A DNA stretch of 42,575 nucleotides, taken from NCBI GenBank assembly GCA_018644785.1, contig JABGPV010000010.1, forward strand, positions 1 to 42,575, in the 5' to 3' direction. Below are positions 10,135 through 18,037 of this stretch, one piece after another. The notes under the pieces are model-generated. The model searched no databases. It had not been told where the DNA came from and saw only the letters and a list, made by a program, of their open reading frames with translations. This stretch comes from Deltaproteobacteria bacterium. Its GTDB lineage: Bacteria > Desulfobacterota > DSM-4660 > Desulfatiglandales > Desulfatiglandaceae. Each line of letters begins with the position of its first letter. The stretch's first letter is position 1. The position numbers were made by a program, and so were the translations under genes.

Positions 10135-11652
10135 ATGGCAAAGGCTTTGATGGTTCTGGGAACCGGAAGTGATGTGGGAAAATCTATCGTAGCGGCCGCG
10201 TTCTGTCGCATATTCAAGCGACGGGGGTTCAAGGTGGCCCCCTTCAAGGCCCAGAACATGAGCAACAACTCCTATGTGACGGTGGACGGGGGGGAGATCG
10301 GTCGGGCCCAGGTGGTGCAGGCGGAAGCAGCGGGAATCCTGCCCACGGTCCACATGAACCCCATCCTGCTGAAGCCGTCCTCGGGAACGGGGGCCCAGGT
10401 GGTGTTACAGGGCCGGGTGTTCGGGCAGATGGAGGCCATGGACTACCATGGGTACAAGTCCCGTTTAAAGGCGGTGGTTCAGTCATCCTACCGGCGCCTG
10501 GCAGACGAGTACGACCTCATTGTCATGGAAGGGGCCGGGAGCTGCTGCGAAATGAACCTCAAGGAAAACGATCTTGTCAATTTCCCCATGGCCATATGGG
10601 CAAAGGCACCCTGCATTCTTGTGGCGGATATTGACCGGGGCGGTGTTTTTGCACAACTGATCGGTTCGTATCATCTCATGACTCCGGAAGAGCGGTCCCT
10701 CACATTAGGTTTTTTGATCAACAAATTCCGGGGGGATCCGAGGCTGTTTGAATCGGGGGTGGATATTATTGAAAAAGAGACCCGGTTGCCGGTGCTGGGA
10801 GTGGCGCCGTTTTTCCAGGATATCCATATCGATTCAGAGGATTCGGTGGCGGTTCAGGCGGATCATCGCCCTATGCGGCCCGTGGGGCCGGATACTTTGA
10901 ATATCGGCATCCTTCGGTTGCCGACCATCTCCAACTTCACCGACCTGGAACCCCTGGATCGGGAACCGGGCGTTGTGGTCAACTATCTCTCACGGCCTAA
11001 GGAAATGTCTGCCGACTATGATGCCCTGATCCTTCCCGGAACCAAGAATGCCATGGAAGACGCCTTATGGGTTCAAAAATCGGGTTGGAAAAAAGCGGTG
11101 CGGGGGTTTGCCAAACAGGGCGGAACCATCCTCGGCATCTGCGGCGGTTACCAGATTCTGGGTGAGCGCATCCAGGATCCGGAAGGGGTGGAATCGACGC
11201 ATAAGGAAGTGGCGGGGATTGGGCTGCTTCCCATTAAGACCCGGCTTGAAGGACAGAAGATTGTCCGAAAAGTAGCCGGCCTCTGCATGGCAAACAAAAA
11301 GCGCATTCGCGGTTACGAAATCCATATGGGTCGAACAGTGCCATTAACCTCTGAAGGAGAAGCTTTTGTGCGGATCCATGAGCCCGGTAAAAAAGCATCA
11401 TGGCATGACGGCTGGGCGACCAGGGGGGGAAGGGTGGCCGGCACTTATGTTCACGGGATACTGGACGCGTCCGGCTTTCGTGGGGAATTCCTGAACCGCC
11501 TTCGAAGGGCCAGAGGGCTCCTGGAAAAGCCCCCGCGGCAAGGCCGACAAGCCCGGTTTCACCAGTATGATCGTCTGGCCGATCACTTCGAAGCCCACTG
11601 CCGGGTGGACGACATCCTATCTGTAATTCTATCTGAAAGGACTATTCCATGA
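10135..11652 (+). CDS. cobQ: Cobyric acid synthase
   Basis: A 505-residue enzyme that amidates adenosylcobyrinic acid a,c-diamide at four side chains to give adenosylcobyric acid, using glutamine and ATP. The N-terminal dethiobiotin-synthetase-like domain starts with the nucleotide loop GTGSDVGKS (residues 9-17) and contains KAQNMSNNSYVT. The C-terminal class I-like glutamine amidotransferase domain has the nucleophile C336 in GICGGYQILG and a later histidine in YVHGILD. The ATG at 10135 is chosen because GGGAG precedes it and the DTBS motif then has normal spacing; the frame is open a further 60 bases upstream. The stop overlaps the cobS start (ATGA). I see no cobalamin-riboswitch hallmark in the 200-base leader. 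Confidence 0.95.
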   Translation: MAKALMVLGTGSDVGKSIVAAAFCRIFKRRGFKVAPFKAQNMSNNSYVTVDGGEIGRAQVVQAEAAGILPTVHMNPILLKPSSGTGAQVVLQGRVFGQMEAMDYHGYKSRLKAVVQSSYRRLADEYDLIVMEGAGSCCEMNLKENDLVNFPMAIWAKAPCILVADIDRGGVFAQLIGSYHLMTPEERSLTLGFLINKFRGDPRLFESGVDIIEKETRLPVLGVAPFFQDIHIDSEDSVAVQADHRPMRPVGPDTLNIGILRLPTISNFTDLEPLDREPGVVVNYLSRPKEMSADYDALILPGTKNAMEDALWVQKSGWKKAVRGFAKQGGTILGICGGYQILGERIQDPEGVESTHKEVAGIGLLPIKTRLEGQKIVRKVAGLCMANKKRIRGYEIHMGRTVPLTSEGEAFVRIHEPGKKASWHDGWATRGGRVAGTYVHGILDASGFRGEFLNRLRRARGLLEKPPRQGRQARFHQYDRLADHFEAHCRVDDILSVILSERTIP

Positions 11653-12419
11653 AAGGACTCAGCTCAGCCATCAGGACCCTGACCATGATCCCATGTGCGG
11701 CCCGTGAAGGGGAAAAACTGTCCGACAGTCTCTACTGGTTTGTGGCGGTGGGTTTGGGCCTGGGACTGGCGCTCTTTGCCTTTGGTTCCCTGTGGCAGTG
11801 GATTTTACCTACGCCCTGGCCGTTGGGCGGGGCTGTTTTGCTGGTGGCGCTGGAGGTGTTTCTGACCCGGGGCCTTCATCTGGACGGGGTGGCGGACTGG
11901 GCCGATTCAATCGGCGGGTTTGGCCGGGAAAAGCGACTTGCCATTATGAAGGACGTATCCGTGGGCGCCTTCGGAGCACTGGCCCTGATTCTGGATGTGG
12001 TTCTTCGCGTGGCGATTTTTTCAAGGCTCATGGCTTCGGGGTCATTGATATGGATTCTGGTGGTTACCGTAATCGCCAAGGACATGATGGTGGAGCTCAC
12101 CACCACACTTCCCTACGCCCGTGCTAAAGAAGGGATGGCCGGGCCTTTTGTTGCCGGCGCTTCCGGAGAGCATCGTTTTTTATCCCACTGCCTCTGTCTG
12201 ATTGTGTGTCTGCTCTTCGGACCGCTGGGCATCGGCCTGTTCCTTCTGGGATGGGGTTTTACAATGCTGTACGGAAAAAGATGCCGGAAGCAGTTCGGGG
12301 GCATCACCGGGGACCTGCTGGGGACCGCCAATGAAATGGTGAGCCTGTTGCTCCTGCTGTTCTGCGCCGCCTGGGGAGAAACAATTATGTCTATGACCGG
12401 TTGGTTCTGGTTGCGGTAG
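11649..12419 (+). CDS. cobS: Adenosylcobinamide-GDP ribazoletransferase (cobalamin synthase)
   Basis: A 256-residue membrane protein that joins adenosylcobinamide-GDP to alpha-ribazole (or its phosphate), the last step of the nucleotide-loop pathway. The family core is clear: LHLDGVADWADSIGGFGREKRLAIMKDVSVGAFG, seen around residues 76-110, carries the conserved acidic residues of the active site. Five or six hydrophobic spans follow. It starts in an ATGA overlap with cobQ and precedes cbiB, so the three are very likely co-transcribed. The companion genes cobU and cobT are not in the window. Confidence 0.94.
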   Translation: MKGLSSAIRTLTMIPCAAREGEKLSDSLYWFVAVGLGLGLALFAFGSLWQWILPTPWPLGGAVLLVALEVFLTRGLHLDGVADWADSIGGFGREKRLAIMKDVSVGAFGALALILDVVLRVAIFSRLMASGSLIWILVVTVIAKDMMVELTTTLPYARAKEGMAGPFVAGASGEHRFLSHCLCLIVCLLFGPLGIGLFLLGWGFTMLYGKRCRKQFGGITGDLLGTANEMVSLLLLLFCAAWGETIMSMTGWFWLR

Positions 12420-12470
12420 CTGCCAAGCCGACTCCGCCAAAGTGGCTACGACGGCCGGAAAGGAACATTT

Positions 12471-13460
12471 ATGGCCAAATGCATTATTGTCTTATGGATG
12501 GGTTTTCTGCTGGATGTTTTTCTGGGTGATCCCGAATACCGTTTCCATCCCATTCGGTTGATGGGGCACGGCATCTCTTTTGGGGAGAAATGGTTGAGGA
12601 AGCTAGGGATGGCGAGTCGGCCAGGCGGAATCATCCTGGCATTGGTGCTCATGGGCGTAACGCTTATGATTTTTTTGCTGTTGTTTCGTATTCTGAACGG
12701 AATATATGGGCCTCTGGCGTTTCTTTTCCAGGTTTATGTCTGTTTCTCCTGCTTGGCCCTGCGGGATTTAACGGTACATTTGAACCCCGTGGTAGATGCT
12801 CTGGAATCAGGGGATCTCGATGCAGCCCGGCACCGTGTTTCGAGGGTTGTGGGTCGTGACGTGACGGTGTTGGATGAAAAAGGGGTTTGCCGGGCCGCCG
12901 TAGAAACCCTGGCCGAGAACTTTATCGACGGGTTTGTTTCCCCCCTTTTCTGGTATTTGGCAGGGGGTCTGTTGGGTTGGCTTTTGGGTATGGAACCGGT
13001 TATTTTTGCCCTTGTCACCATGCTGGTGTTCAAGGTTGTCAGCACCATGGATTCCATGGTGGGTTACAAAAATGCGAAATATGAGGCACTTGGCTGGGCA
13101 GGGGCGAAACTGGATGATGTCATGAATTTTATTCCGGCCCGGCTCTCCTTCATTTTTCTGTTCCCGGGCGCCGTTTTGGCGGGATGCGATGGCATTCAAG
13201 GGATAAAGATCGGTATCCGAGACCGGTTGAAACATGAGTCCCCCAACTCGGCCCATGGGGAGAGCTTTGTGGCGGGAGCGCTGGGGATTCGCCTGGCCGG
13301 ACCCGCAATCTACGGGAATGTCCGCAAAGAAAAACCGTGGCTGGGAGAAGGGTTTGGGGATGCAACCCCCGCTGATATCGTGAAAACCATGTGGCTGCTC
13401 TGCGCTGCCGCCTGGGTCTCAATGGGGTTCGCCACCCTTCCTCTGATCTGGATTTCCTGA
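12471..13460 (+). CDS. cbiB: Adenosylcobinamide-phosphate synthase
   Basis: A 329-residue membrane enzyme (CbiB/CobD) that attaches aminopropanol phosphate (or a related amine) to adenosylcobyric acid. It opens with the family motif LDVFLGDPEYRFHPIRLMG. It contains FIDGFVSPLFWYLAGG, NAKYEALGWAGAKLDDVMNFIPARLS, and near the end SPNSAHGESFVAGALGIRLAGPAIYG, all standard CbiB segments. Four or more membrane spans are visible. The start has an AAAGGA ribosome site, 51 bases after cobS. The gene ends the visible cobalamin operon. CobQ makes the substrate for CbiB, and CobS acts on its product after GDP activation. Confidence 0.94.
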   Translation: MAKCIIVLWMGFLLDVFLGDPEYRFHPIRLMGHGISFGEKWLRKLGMASRPGGIILALVLMGVTLMIFLLLFRILNGIYGPLAFLFQVYVCFSCLALRDLTVHLNPVVDALESGDLDAARHRVSRVVGRDVTVLDEKGVCRAAVETLAENFIDGFVSPLFWYLAGGLLGWLLGMEPVIFALVTMLVFKVVSTMDSMVGYKNAKYEALGWAGAKLDDVMNFIPARLSFIFLFPGAVLAGCDGIQGIKIGIRDRLKHESPNSAHGESFVAGALGIRLAGPAIYGNVRKEKPWLGEGFGDATPADIVKTMWLLCAAAWVSMGFATLPLIWIS

Positions 13461-13640
13461 AAAGGAGGAAAGATCAATACAACCGATTCCAACGGTTTTC
13501 CATCTGCGCGGTTGGCTACCAACCCGAGTATACTGCAATCTCATCGGACAAAAATTACCCTTTAGTTTTAATATGGATTGAGATATCATGTTCAAGGCAA
13601 TTGCTTATTTTTCAAGAAGACCATGACTGTATAGGGCAAT

Positions 13641-14732
13641 ATGGAGAGGGAATCAGATCGTTTAGCCAAAAAGGATGTGGCCGCGTTAAAATCCCGGTGG
13701 AATGAAAAAGTTTCCGATGGAAGTGGCACCGCTTTACAACGGATGATCGAACGGCTGAAAAGCGAATGCGGGAAAAATAATCCGGACCGGCCATCATCGC
13801 TTGATTTAAGGGGGATTACGTTTCTTCACGAAGACCTTTCGGCCCTTGATCTGTCGGGATATGATTTTTCCCATTCCAATTTAAATAGGACGAATTTAAA
13901 GGGGTCTATTTTAAGTTATTCAAAATTTAACATGACAAGTCTTGATCAGACTATCCTTGATAAATGTGAGTTTATCGGGTCTGATTTAAGCTACGCCAGT
14001 CTCAATGAGTGCAGTGCGAAAATGTGCGGGTTTGGAGGAGCAAATCTTTCTAATGCAAGCCTGATCGATGCAGATTTAAGTGGTGCAACCTTTAGTCGAT
14101 CAAAATTGATTTATGCAGATCTGAGGGCTTCCAATTTAGAGAATGCAAGGCTTTCAGAAGCTGATTTGTCATGGGCGATCTTTACACGAGCAAAGCTATT
14201 GAAAAGTGATTTAAAGCAAAGTAACGTCAATGGAACAAATTTTGAGCTGGCTGATATGCAGGGCTGCCGACTGCTGGGAATCAAGAATTTCAAAAAATCC
14301 AGGTGGATCGGTGCTGATATCCGGGGGTTGGACTTAAGGGGCGCCTATCTCGTCAGGCGCCATATTGCAGATGAGAATTACCTGTATGAATTCCGGACCA
14401 GTTCCCCCTTTCATAGAGCTGTATATTTGCTCTGGTGGGCCACTTCCGATTGTGGAAGAAGCCTTCTCAGGTGGTTCTTCTGGCTGCTATGCGTCACTTT
14501 GATTTTTGCGGCTGTATATACGCAAGTTGACATCGATTATGGTGAATACAAGACGCTCTTTTCACCCATATATTTCAGCTTCGTTACATTGACCACGCTC
14601 GGCTACGGGGACGCTGTTCCCTCATCTTTAACCGCACAGATTTTTGTAACATTGCAGGCCATTACAGGTTATATGGGGCTGGGGGGCCTCTTGAGTATTT
14701 TGGGCAATAAAATGGCCCGGCGGGCTGAATAA
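13641..14732 (+). CDS. Pentapeptide-repeat protein fused to a K+-channel pore
   Basis: A 363-residue protein in two parts. After a polar N-terminus, residues about 50-230 are a run of A(D/N)LxX-type pentapeptides (for example ANLSNASLIDADLSGATFSRS) that would form a right-handed beta-helix. The C-terminal 120 residues hold a first span (LLCVTLIFAAVYTQ), a pore loop with the potassium selectivity signature TLGYGD at 319-324, and a second span, that is, an Ion_trans_2 two-span channel module. It would assemble as a tetramer with a cytoplasmic beta-helix. The gene is more A+T-rich than the cobalamin genes before it. The ribosome site is weak. An HDOD gene follows after 17 bases and may be co-transcribed. 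The gating signal is unknown. Confidence 0.85.
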   Translation: MERESDRLAKKDVAALKSRWNEKVSDGSGTALQRMIERLKSECGKNNPDRPSSLDLRGITFLHEDLSALDLSGYDFSHSNLNRTNLKGSILSYSKFNMTSLDQTILDKCEFIGSDLSYASLNECSAKMCGFGGANLSNASLIDADLSGATFSRSKLIYADLRASNLENARLSEADLSWAIFTRAKLLKSDLKQSNVNGTNFELADMQGCRLLGIKNFKKSRWIGADIRGLDLRGAYLVRRHIADENYLYEFRTSSPFHRAVYLLWWATSDCGRSLLRWFFWLLCVTLIFAAVYTQVDIDYGEYKTLFSPIYFSFVTLTTLGYGDAVPSSLTAQIFVTLQAITGYMGLGGLLSILGNKMARRAE

Positions 14733-14749
14733 AAAAACCTAGGTGACCT

Positions 14750-15601
14750 ATGTTTTCATTTTTTAAAAATAAGGTTGATCCGAAAGCAAAATTGCAGAAA
14801 GTTTTGAAAGGGTATCGGCTTCCCTCGTTTCCGGCGGTGATTTTGCAGATATTGCAAAAAATCAGGAATCCCGATTCGTCGGCCATAGATATTGCAGAAT
14901 CTCTTTCCCTTGATCCCGGGCTTTCCGTAAGTCTTTTAAGTATTGCCAATTCCGCGGCGTTTTCACCAAAAAATAGAGTTGAGAACTTGACCCAGGCCAT
15001 AGCCCTTGTGGGATTTTCCCAATTGGAATCTTTGGTCTTAGGGGTTGGCATTGCCAAAGGCATTCCAAAACAGACGTGCCAGTGGCATGATCCCGCAGAG
15101 TTCTGGCTGACAGCTGCAAGACGGGCAGTGCTTGCCCATGAACTGGCTTTGATCCTCTCTCCGGCAAAAGAATCAGAATGTTTTACCGCAGCATTTCTTC
15201 AGGATATGGCACTGCCGTTTCTGGCTTGTTATCGAATTGACGATTATGAGCCGATCTTCAAGAAATGGCATCTTGAAGGAGGCGATCTTGCCCAATTGGA
15301 GCGAGAGGTTATGGAATGGGATCATGCAGAAGTTGCCACGTGGATTTGCAGCGAATGGGGGCTTCCTGAAAACATCGCCTTGGCCATCAAGAACCATCAC
15401 AACCCGGATGTTGATAATGGCCATGAAACTTTTGGGCCCATAAGCCTGGTTTCAATATTAAGGGAAAATGACTCAAATGATGGTGTGGATGAAATGATTG
15501 CCAGAGCAGATGCCGTTTACGGTATTTCCGAAAAAAAAATGCAAGCGATCATTGAACCCAGTTTCGAAAAGGCCAAAGATCTTGCCCGAATGATTGTATA
15601 G
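14750..15601 (+). CDS. HDOD-domain protein
   Basis: A 283-residue protein made mainly of an HDOD domain (about residues 20-220), the HD-like helical fold without the full metal-binding set that is common in deltaproteobacterial signalling proteins. Recognisable segments are LPSFPAVILQILQKIRNPDSSAIDIAESLSLDPGLSVSLLSIANSAAF and later EWDHAEVATWICSEWGLPENIALAIKNHH. No receiver or other output domain is attached. It follows the pentapeptide/channel gene by 17 bases. The molecular role of stand-alone HDOD proteins is generally unknown, so only a signalling role is inferred. Confidence 0.88.
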   Translation: MFSFFKNKVDPKAKLQKVLKGYRLPSFPAVILQILQKIRNPDSSAIDIAESLSLDPGLSVSLLSIANSAAFSPKNRVENLTQAIALVGFSQLESLVLGVGIAKGIPKQTCQWHDPAEFWLTAARRAVLAHELALILSPAKESECFTAAFLQDMALPFLACYRIDDYEPIFKKWHLEGGDLAQLEREVMEWDHAEVATWICSEWGLPENIALAIKNHHNPDVDNGHETFGPISLVSILRENDSNDGVDEMIARADAVYGISEKKMQAIIEPSFEKAKDLARMIV

Positions 15602-15765
15602 ACCCTACACCACTCTACCCACGGCCGGCTCGGTTTCCTGCCGTAATCATGCACGGTGTCGACGATGGCCCGAATGTTTTCCAATCTGACATACGGCCAC
15701 AAATCCGATCCGGGCCATACCGCATCGACCCCTGCGTCGATGTTCTTCTTCGGGTCCCGGTTTTG
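15602..15765 (-). pseudogene. Remnant of a UroD/MtaA-type corrinoid methyltransferase (C-terminal piece)
   Basis: On the minus strand, directly after the 3-hydroxyacyl-CoA dehydrogenase stop, an open stretch reads DPKKNIDAGVDAVWPGSDLW and then YVRLENIRAIVDTVHDYGRK. This matches the C-terminal pattern of UroD/MtaA-like cobamide methyltransferases (NxxAGVDxxxPGCDLxPxTPxENxxAMVxxxxxYG). There is no start codon and no N-terminal domain, because the frame meets the dehydrogenase gene upstream. After YGRK the sequence runs into the end of the HDOD gene. I read it as a decayed fragment left by rearrangement. The family match is from memory of the motif, not a search. Confidence 0.5.
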
Positions 15766-15770
15766 CCTGC

Positions 15771-16742
15771 TTAAGATAGCTGTGCATGGTCTCCTCCCTG
15801 ATTTTCGCTTCTGAAGATGTTCAGCCTTGCAGATAACCGGCTATCCCGTTTTCGTTTCAGGGCCTCGGCCGCGCCGTCTTCATGTTTGTAAAAGCCTTTT
15901 TCATTCTTTAAACCGAGCCGGCCCTCATCAATTAAATCGCTCAGGATCTGAGGGGGCCTGAACTGCTCCCGACCCAGTTTTTCATACAAGTATTGGAATA
16001 TGGCACGGTAAGTGTCCAGCCCGGCCTGGTCAATAATCTCGAAAGGGCCAAAGGCGCTCAGGCGAAATCCAAAACTCGATTTTACGATCCGGTCAACTTC
16101 CTCAGGGGAGGCCAGGCCCTCTTCGACGATGGCAAGGGCCTCGGCCGCCATGGCGAACTGTATCCGGTTTGCCACAAAACCGGGCGCGGACTTGCACATG
16201 GTGGGGAACTTACCGATTCGTTCCATAAAGGCGATGGCTGTATCAATGGTTTGCCGGCTGGTGGCGTTGGCCGGGATGATCTCTACCGCGGGCGTGATCG
16301 ACGGTGGATGGAACCAGTGGGTGCCCAGGACCCTCTCCGGGTGACGGGTGACAGCAGCGAGTTCGTCGATGTCATAGGATGAGGTGTTGGTGGCCAAGAT
16401 GATGTGAGACTCGGCAACGGTTCCCAGTTGTTTGAAAATGTCTTTCTTCCAATCCAGGTTTTCGCTGATGGCCTCCAAGACATAGTCGGCTTTTCCGGCA
16501 GATCCGTCAAGGTCCGTGGTGGTGGTGATTCTGGCCAGGGTATTCTCAAGCCCCTTGGGTTGAAGCAGTTTCAATTCGACCATAAACTCGAGGTTTTCAC
16601 GGATCCAGACTTCGGCCCGATCCAGTAACACCCTGTTTTTATCCACCAGAAAAACGTCCAGGTCGTTTAAGGCAAAGATTTGAGCCAACCCATGCCCCAT
16701 AACGCCTGCACCCACCACAAGCACGTTTTGTATGTCCTTCAT
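15771..16742 (-). CDS. 3-hydroxyacyl-CoA dehydrogenase (NAD-dependent)
   Basis: A 323-residue enzyme that oxidises a 3-hydroxyacyl-CoA (or related beta-hydroxy acid) with NAD. The Rossmann motif is VLVVGAGVMGHGLAQ near the N-terminus. The probable catalytic histidine lies in LGTHWFHPP, followed by FVANRIQ and the C-terminal helical domain with GFRLSAFGPFEIID. The ATG at 16742 is preceded by GGGAGG and gives the normal Rossmann start. The frame is open 25 codons farther upstream, but that part encodes a short-chain-dehydrogenase tail (separate entry). The last dozen residues (SENQGGDHAQLS) look unrelated to the family and may come from the junction with the downstream remnant. HWFHPP rather than HFFNP suggests a substrate other than plain fatty acyl-CoA. 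Confidence 0.88.
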   Translation of the reverse strand: MKDIQNVLVVGAGVMGHGLAQIFALNDLDVFLVDKNRVLLDRAEVWIRENLEFMVELKLLQPKGLENTLARITTTTDLDGSAGKADYVLEAISENLDWKKDIFKQLGTVAESHIILATNTSSYDIDELAAVTRHPERVLGTHWFHPPSITPAVEIIPANATSRQTIDTAIAFMERIGKFPTMCKSAPGFVANRIQFAMAAEALAIVEEGLASPEEVDRIVKSSFGFRLSAFGPFEIIDQAGLDTYRAIFQYLYEKLGREQFRPPQILSDLIDEGRLGLKNEKGFYKHEDGAAEALKRKRDSRLSARLNIFRSENQGGDHAQLS

Positions 16743-16836
16743 CCTTTTTTCCCTCCCATAGGTTATTTTTTCCTGGTTTTCTATCTGCCAATGCGCGGTC
16801 CAGCCGGCATCCACCATCAGTACGTGGCCAGTGATG
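16743..16836 (-). pseudogene. C-terminal remnant of a short-chain dehydrogenase
   Basis: Upstream of and in frame with the 3-hydroxyacyl-CoA dehydrogenase, the minus strand encodes IHLITGHVLMVDAGWTAHW, the characteristic SDR ending (xxITGxxLxVDGGWTA). Nothing of the rest of an SDR is present: the next bases upstream are the promoter at 16843-16872. The fragment therefore sits in the leader of the dehydrogenase mRNA. It implies that an SDR gene was once upstream and was replaced by the present promoter region. Confidence 0.5.
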
Positions 16837-16953
16837 AGATGGATGATACGAAAACCCGATCTTGCATGTCAAACCTAATCTGTGGGCGTTTACGGGGAAA
16901 ATCAATAGGCTTAATCTCACACGCTTGACAAGTTATGATCCATCTGAGATGCT
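16837..16953. promoter_or_regulatory. Divergent promoter/operator cassette, copy A
   Basis: Two divergent sigma-70-like promoters are visible. On the plus strand TTGACA (16925-16930), 17 bases, then GATGCT (16948-16953) points at the nitronate-monooxygenase-like gene. On the minus strand TTGACA (complement of 16867-16872), 18 bases, then TATCAT (complement of 16843-16848) points at the dehydrogenase. An inverted repeat, AGATGGATGATA (16837-16848) and TATGATCCATCT (16934-16945), agrees at 11 of 12 positions. One arm covers the minus-strand -10 and the other covers the plus-strand spacer. The geometry suggests one repressor controlling both directions. The same layout recurs at 22577-22681. Confidence 0.55.
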
Positions 16954-16985
16954 ATTTTTCAAAACTGAGAAAAGGAGGTTTCTAA

Positions 16986-17882
16986 ATGTCGGAGTTATTG
17001 AAAATTCTCGGAAGCAGGTACCCCGTTATTCAGGGTCCCATCGGCGAACTTAACAGCCCTGAAATGGTGGCCGCTGTTTGCGAGGCGGGTGGTTTCGGTG
17101 TATTGGCGCTGGGGTTCACCAGAGATCTCGAAGCCATCAAAAAAATGATCGCTGAGATCCGCGAACTGACAGACAAGCCCTTTGGGGCCAATCTTATGAT
17201 CGCCATGAACCCAGCCAACGAACAGATCCTTGAGGTACTGGCCGAGGCCGGTGTGAAGACCGTCACCACGTCGGCCGGTTCCCCCAAAAAAATCTACCCG
17301 AAAATTCATGAATTGGGAATGAAAGGTCTGCACGTTGTTTTGGATTTCTCCTTTGCCCTCAAGGCGGCTGATGCGGGAGCAGACGGCCTGGTTGTTTCCG
17401 GGTGCGAGTCGGGCGGCCTTCGGACCATGAGGCCCGAATCGTCCAACATGGTCCTTATTCCGTTGGTCTGCGACCATGTAACGGTACCCGTGGCGGCAGC
17501 AGGAGGCATTGCCGATTCCCGCGGCTATGGCGCCGCCCTGGCCCTGGGCGCCCAGGGAGTTCAGATTGGCACCCGATTTCTTTCGGCCGCGGAAAGCCCG
17601 GCCTCGGAAGCCTGGAAGAAAGAGATTTTGAACTGCCCTGACGGGGGGACTACCCTGCTTCCTTTGGGCGGCATGAACGTCCGGATTATCAATAATCCCA
17701 GCCTGGCCGAGAAGATGAACGACCCCAACATCGACCTTTCCCAGGCGTACAACATGATGAACATGGGCAAGGCCTGGCGATCCGGGGATTTTGCTCTCTT
17801 TCCGGCGGGAGGGGGTCAGGTCAGTGCCTCAATTACGGAGATAAAATCGGTCAAAGACATTATTGATGAGATGGTGTCGTGA
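16986..17882 (+). CDS. Nitronate monooxygenase / FabK-like flavoprotein
   Basis: A 298-residue TIM-barrel FMN protein of the 2-nitropropane-dioxygenase family, which includes nitronate monooxygenases and FabK-type enoyl reductases. The N-terminal RYPVIQGPIGELNSPEMVAAV, the segment GANLMIAMNP, VTTSAGSPKKIYPK, and AAAGGIADSRGYGAALALGAQGVQIGTRFL are family signatures for FMN phosphate binding. The usual G-x-E-x-G-G-H loop reads GCESGGLRT, so the common histidine is absent and true nitronate activity is doubtful. A strong AAAAGGAGG precedes the ATG. It is read divergently from the dehydrogenase, from promoter copy A. In anaerobes such genes often accompany acyl-CoA enzymes, so a reductase role is possible. 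Confidence 0.82.
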   Translation: MSELLKILGSRYPVIQGPIGELNSPEMVAAVCEAGGFGVLALGFTRDLEAIKKMIAEIRELTDKPFGANLMIAMNPANEQILEVLAEAGVKTVTTSAGSPKKIYPKIHELGMKGLHVVLDFSFALKAADAGADGLVVSGCESGGLRTMRPESSNMVLIPLVCDHVTVPVAAAGGIADSRGYGAALALGAQGVQIGTRFLSAAESPASEAWKKEILNCPDGGTTLLPLGGMNVRIINNPSLAEKMNDPNIDLSQAYNMMNMGKAWRSGDFALFPAGGGQVSASITEIKSVKDIIDEMVS

Positions 17883-18037
17883 TTTGCGATGTTACGACCC
17901 TCAAATGATGGTGGAGGCGTTCACCGAAGCCGTAAACTTCCCCGAAGATAAAATCAATCAGCCGAATAAACCCAACTACTGCCGGCTGCCTTACGGGAGC
18001 CGGCAGTTTCTCGAGAATCACTTATTAATGATTTAGA
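17883..18037 (+). other. Intergenic stretch with an orphan open frame and a hairpin
   Basis: After the flavoprotein stop, a second frame stays open for about 50 codons (17887-18036; RCYDPQMMVEAFTEAV, then NFPEDKINQPNKPNYC) and has protein-like composition but no ribosome site. I do not recognise it; it may be a gene remnant. Within it lies the hairpin ACTGCCGGCT (17978-17987) / AGCCGGCAGT (17998-18007) with a 10-base loop. That is suitable for ending transcription of both convergent genes, although no strong T-run follows. Confidence 0.35.
17978..18007. terminator. GC-rich hairpin between convergent genes
   Basis: Perfect 10-bp arms ACTGCCGGCT / AGCCGGCAGT enclose a 10-base loop between the flavoprotein gene (plus) and the GH18 gene (minus). 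The stem is stable and symmetrical, so it could act in both directions. Only a short TTTC follows, so classical rho-independent efficiency is uncertain. Confidence 0.45.

Noticed and set aside
13460..13564. AAAGGAGG followed by an open frame of about 30 codons after cbiB
   Set aside because: The codon at the right distance from the ribosome site is ATC, not a usual start, and the peptide matches nothing I recognise; possibly a lost gene start, but not supportable.
16837..16945. Cassette A as a miniature transposon with terminal inverted repeats
   Set aside because: The arms are regularly placed relative to two promoters, no target duplication is visible, and copy C keeps only part of the right arm, so an operator dyad is the simpler reading.
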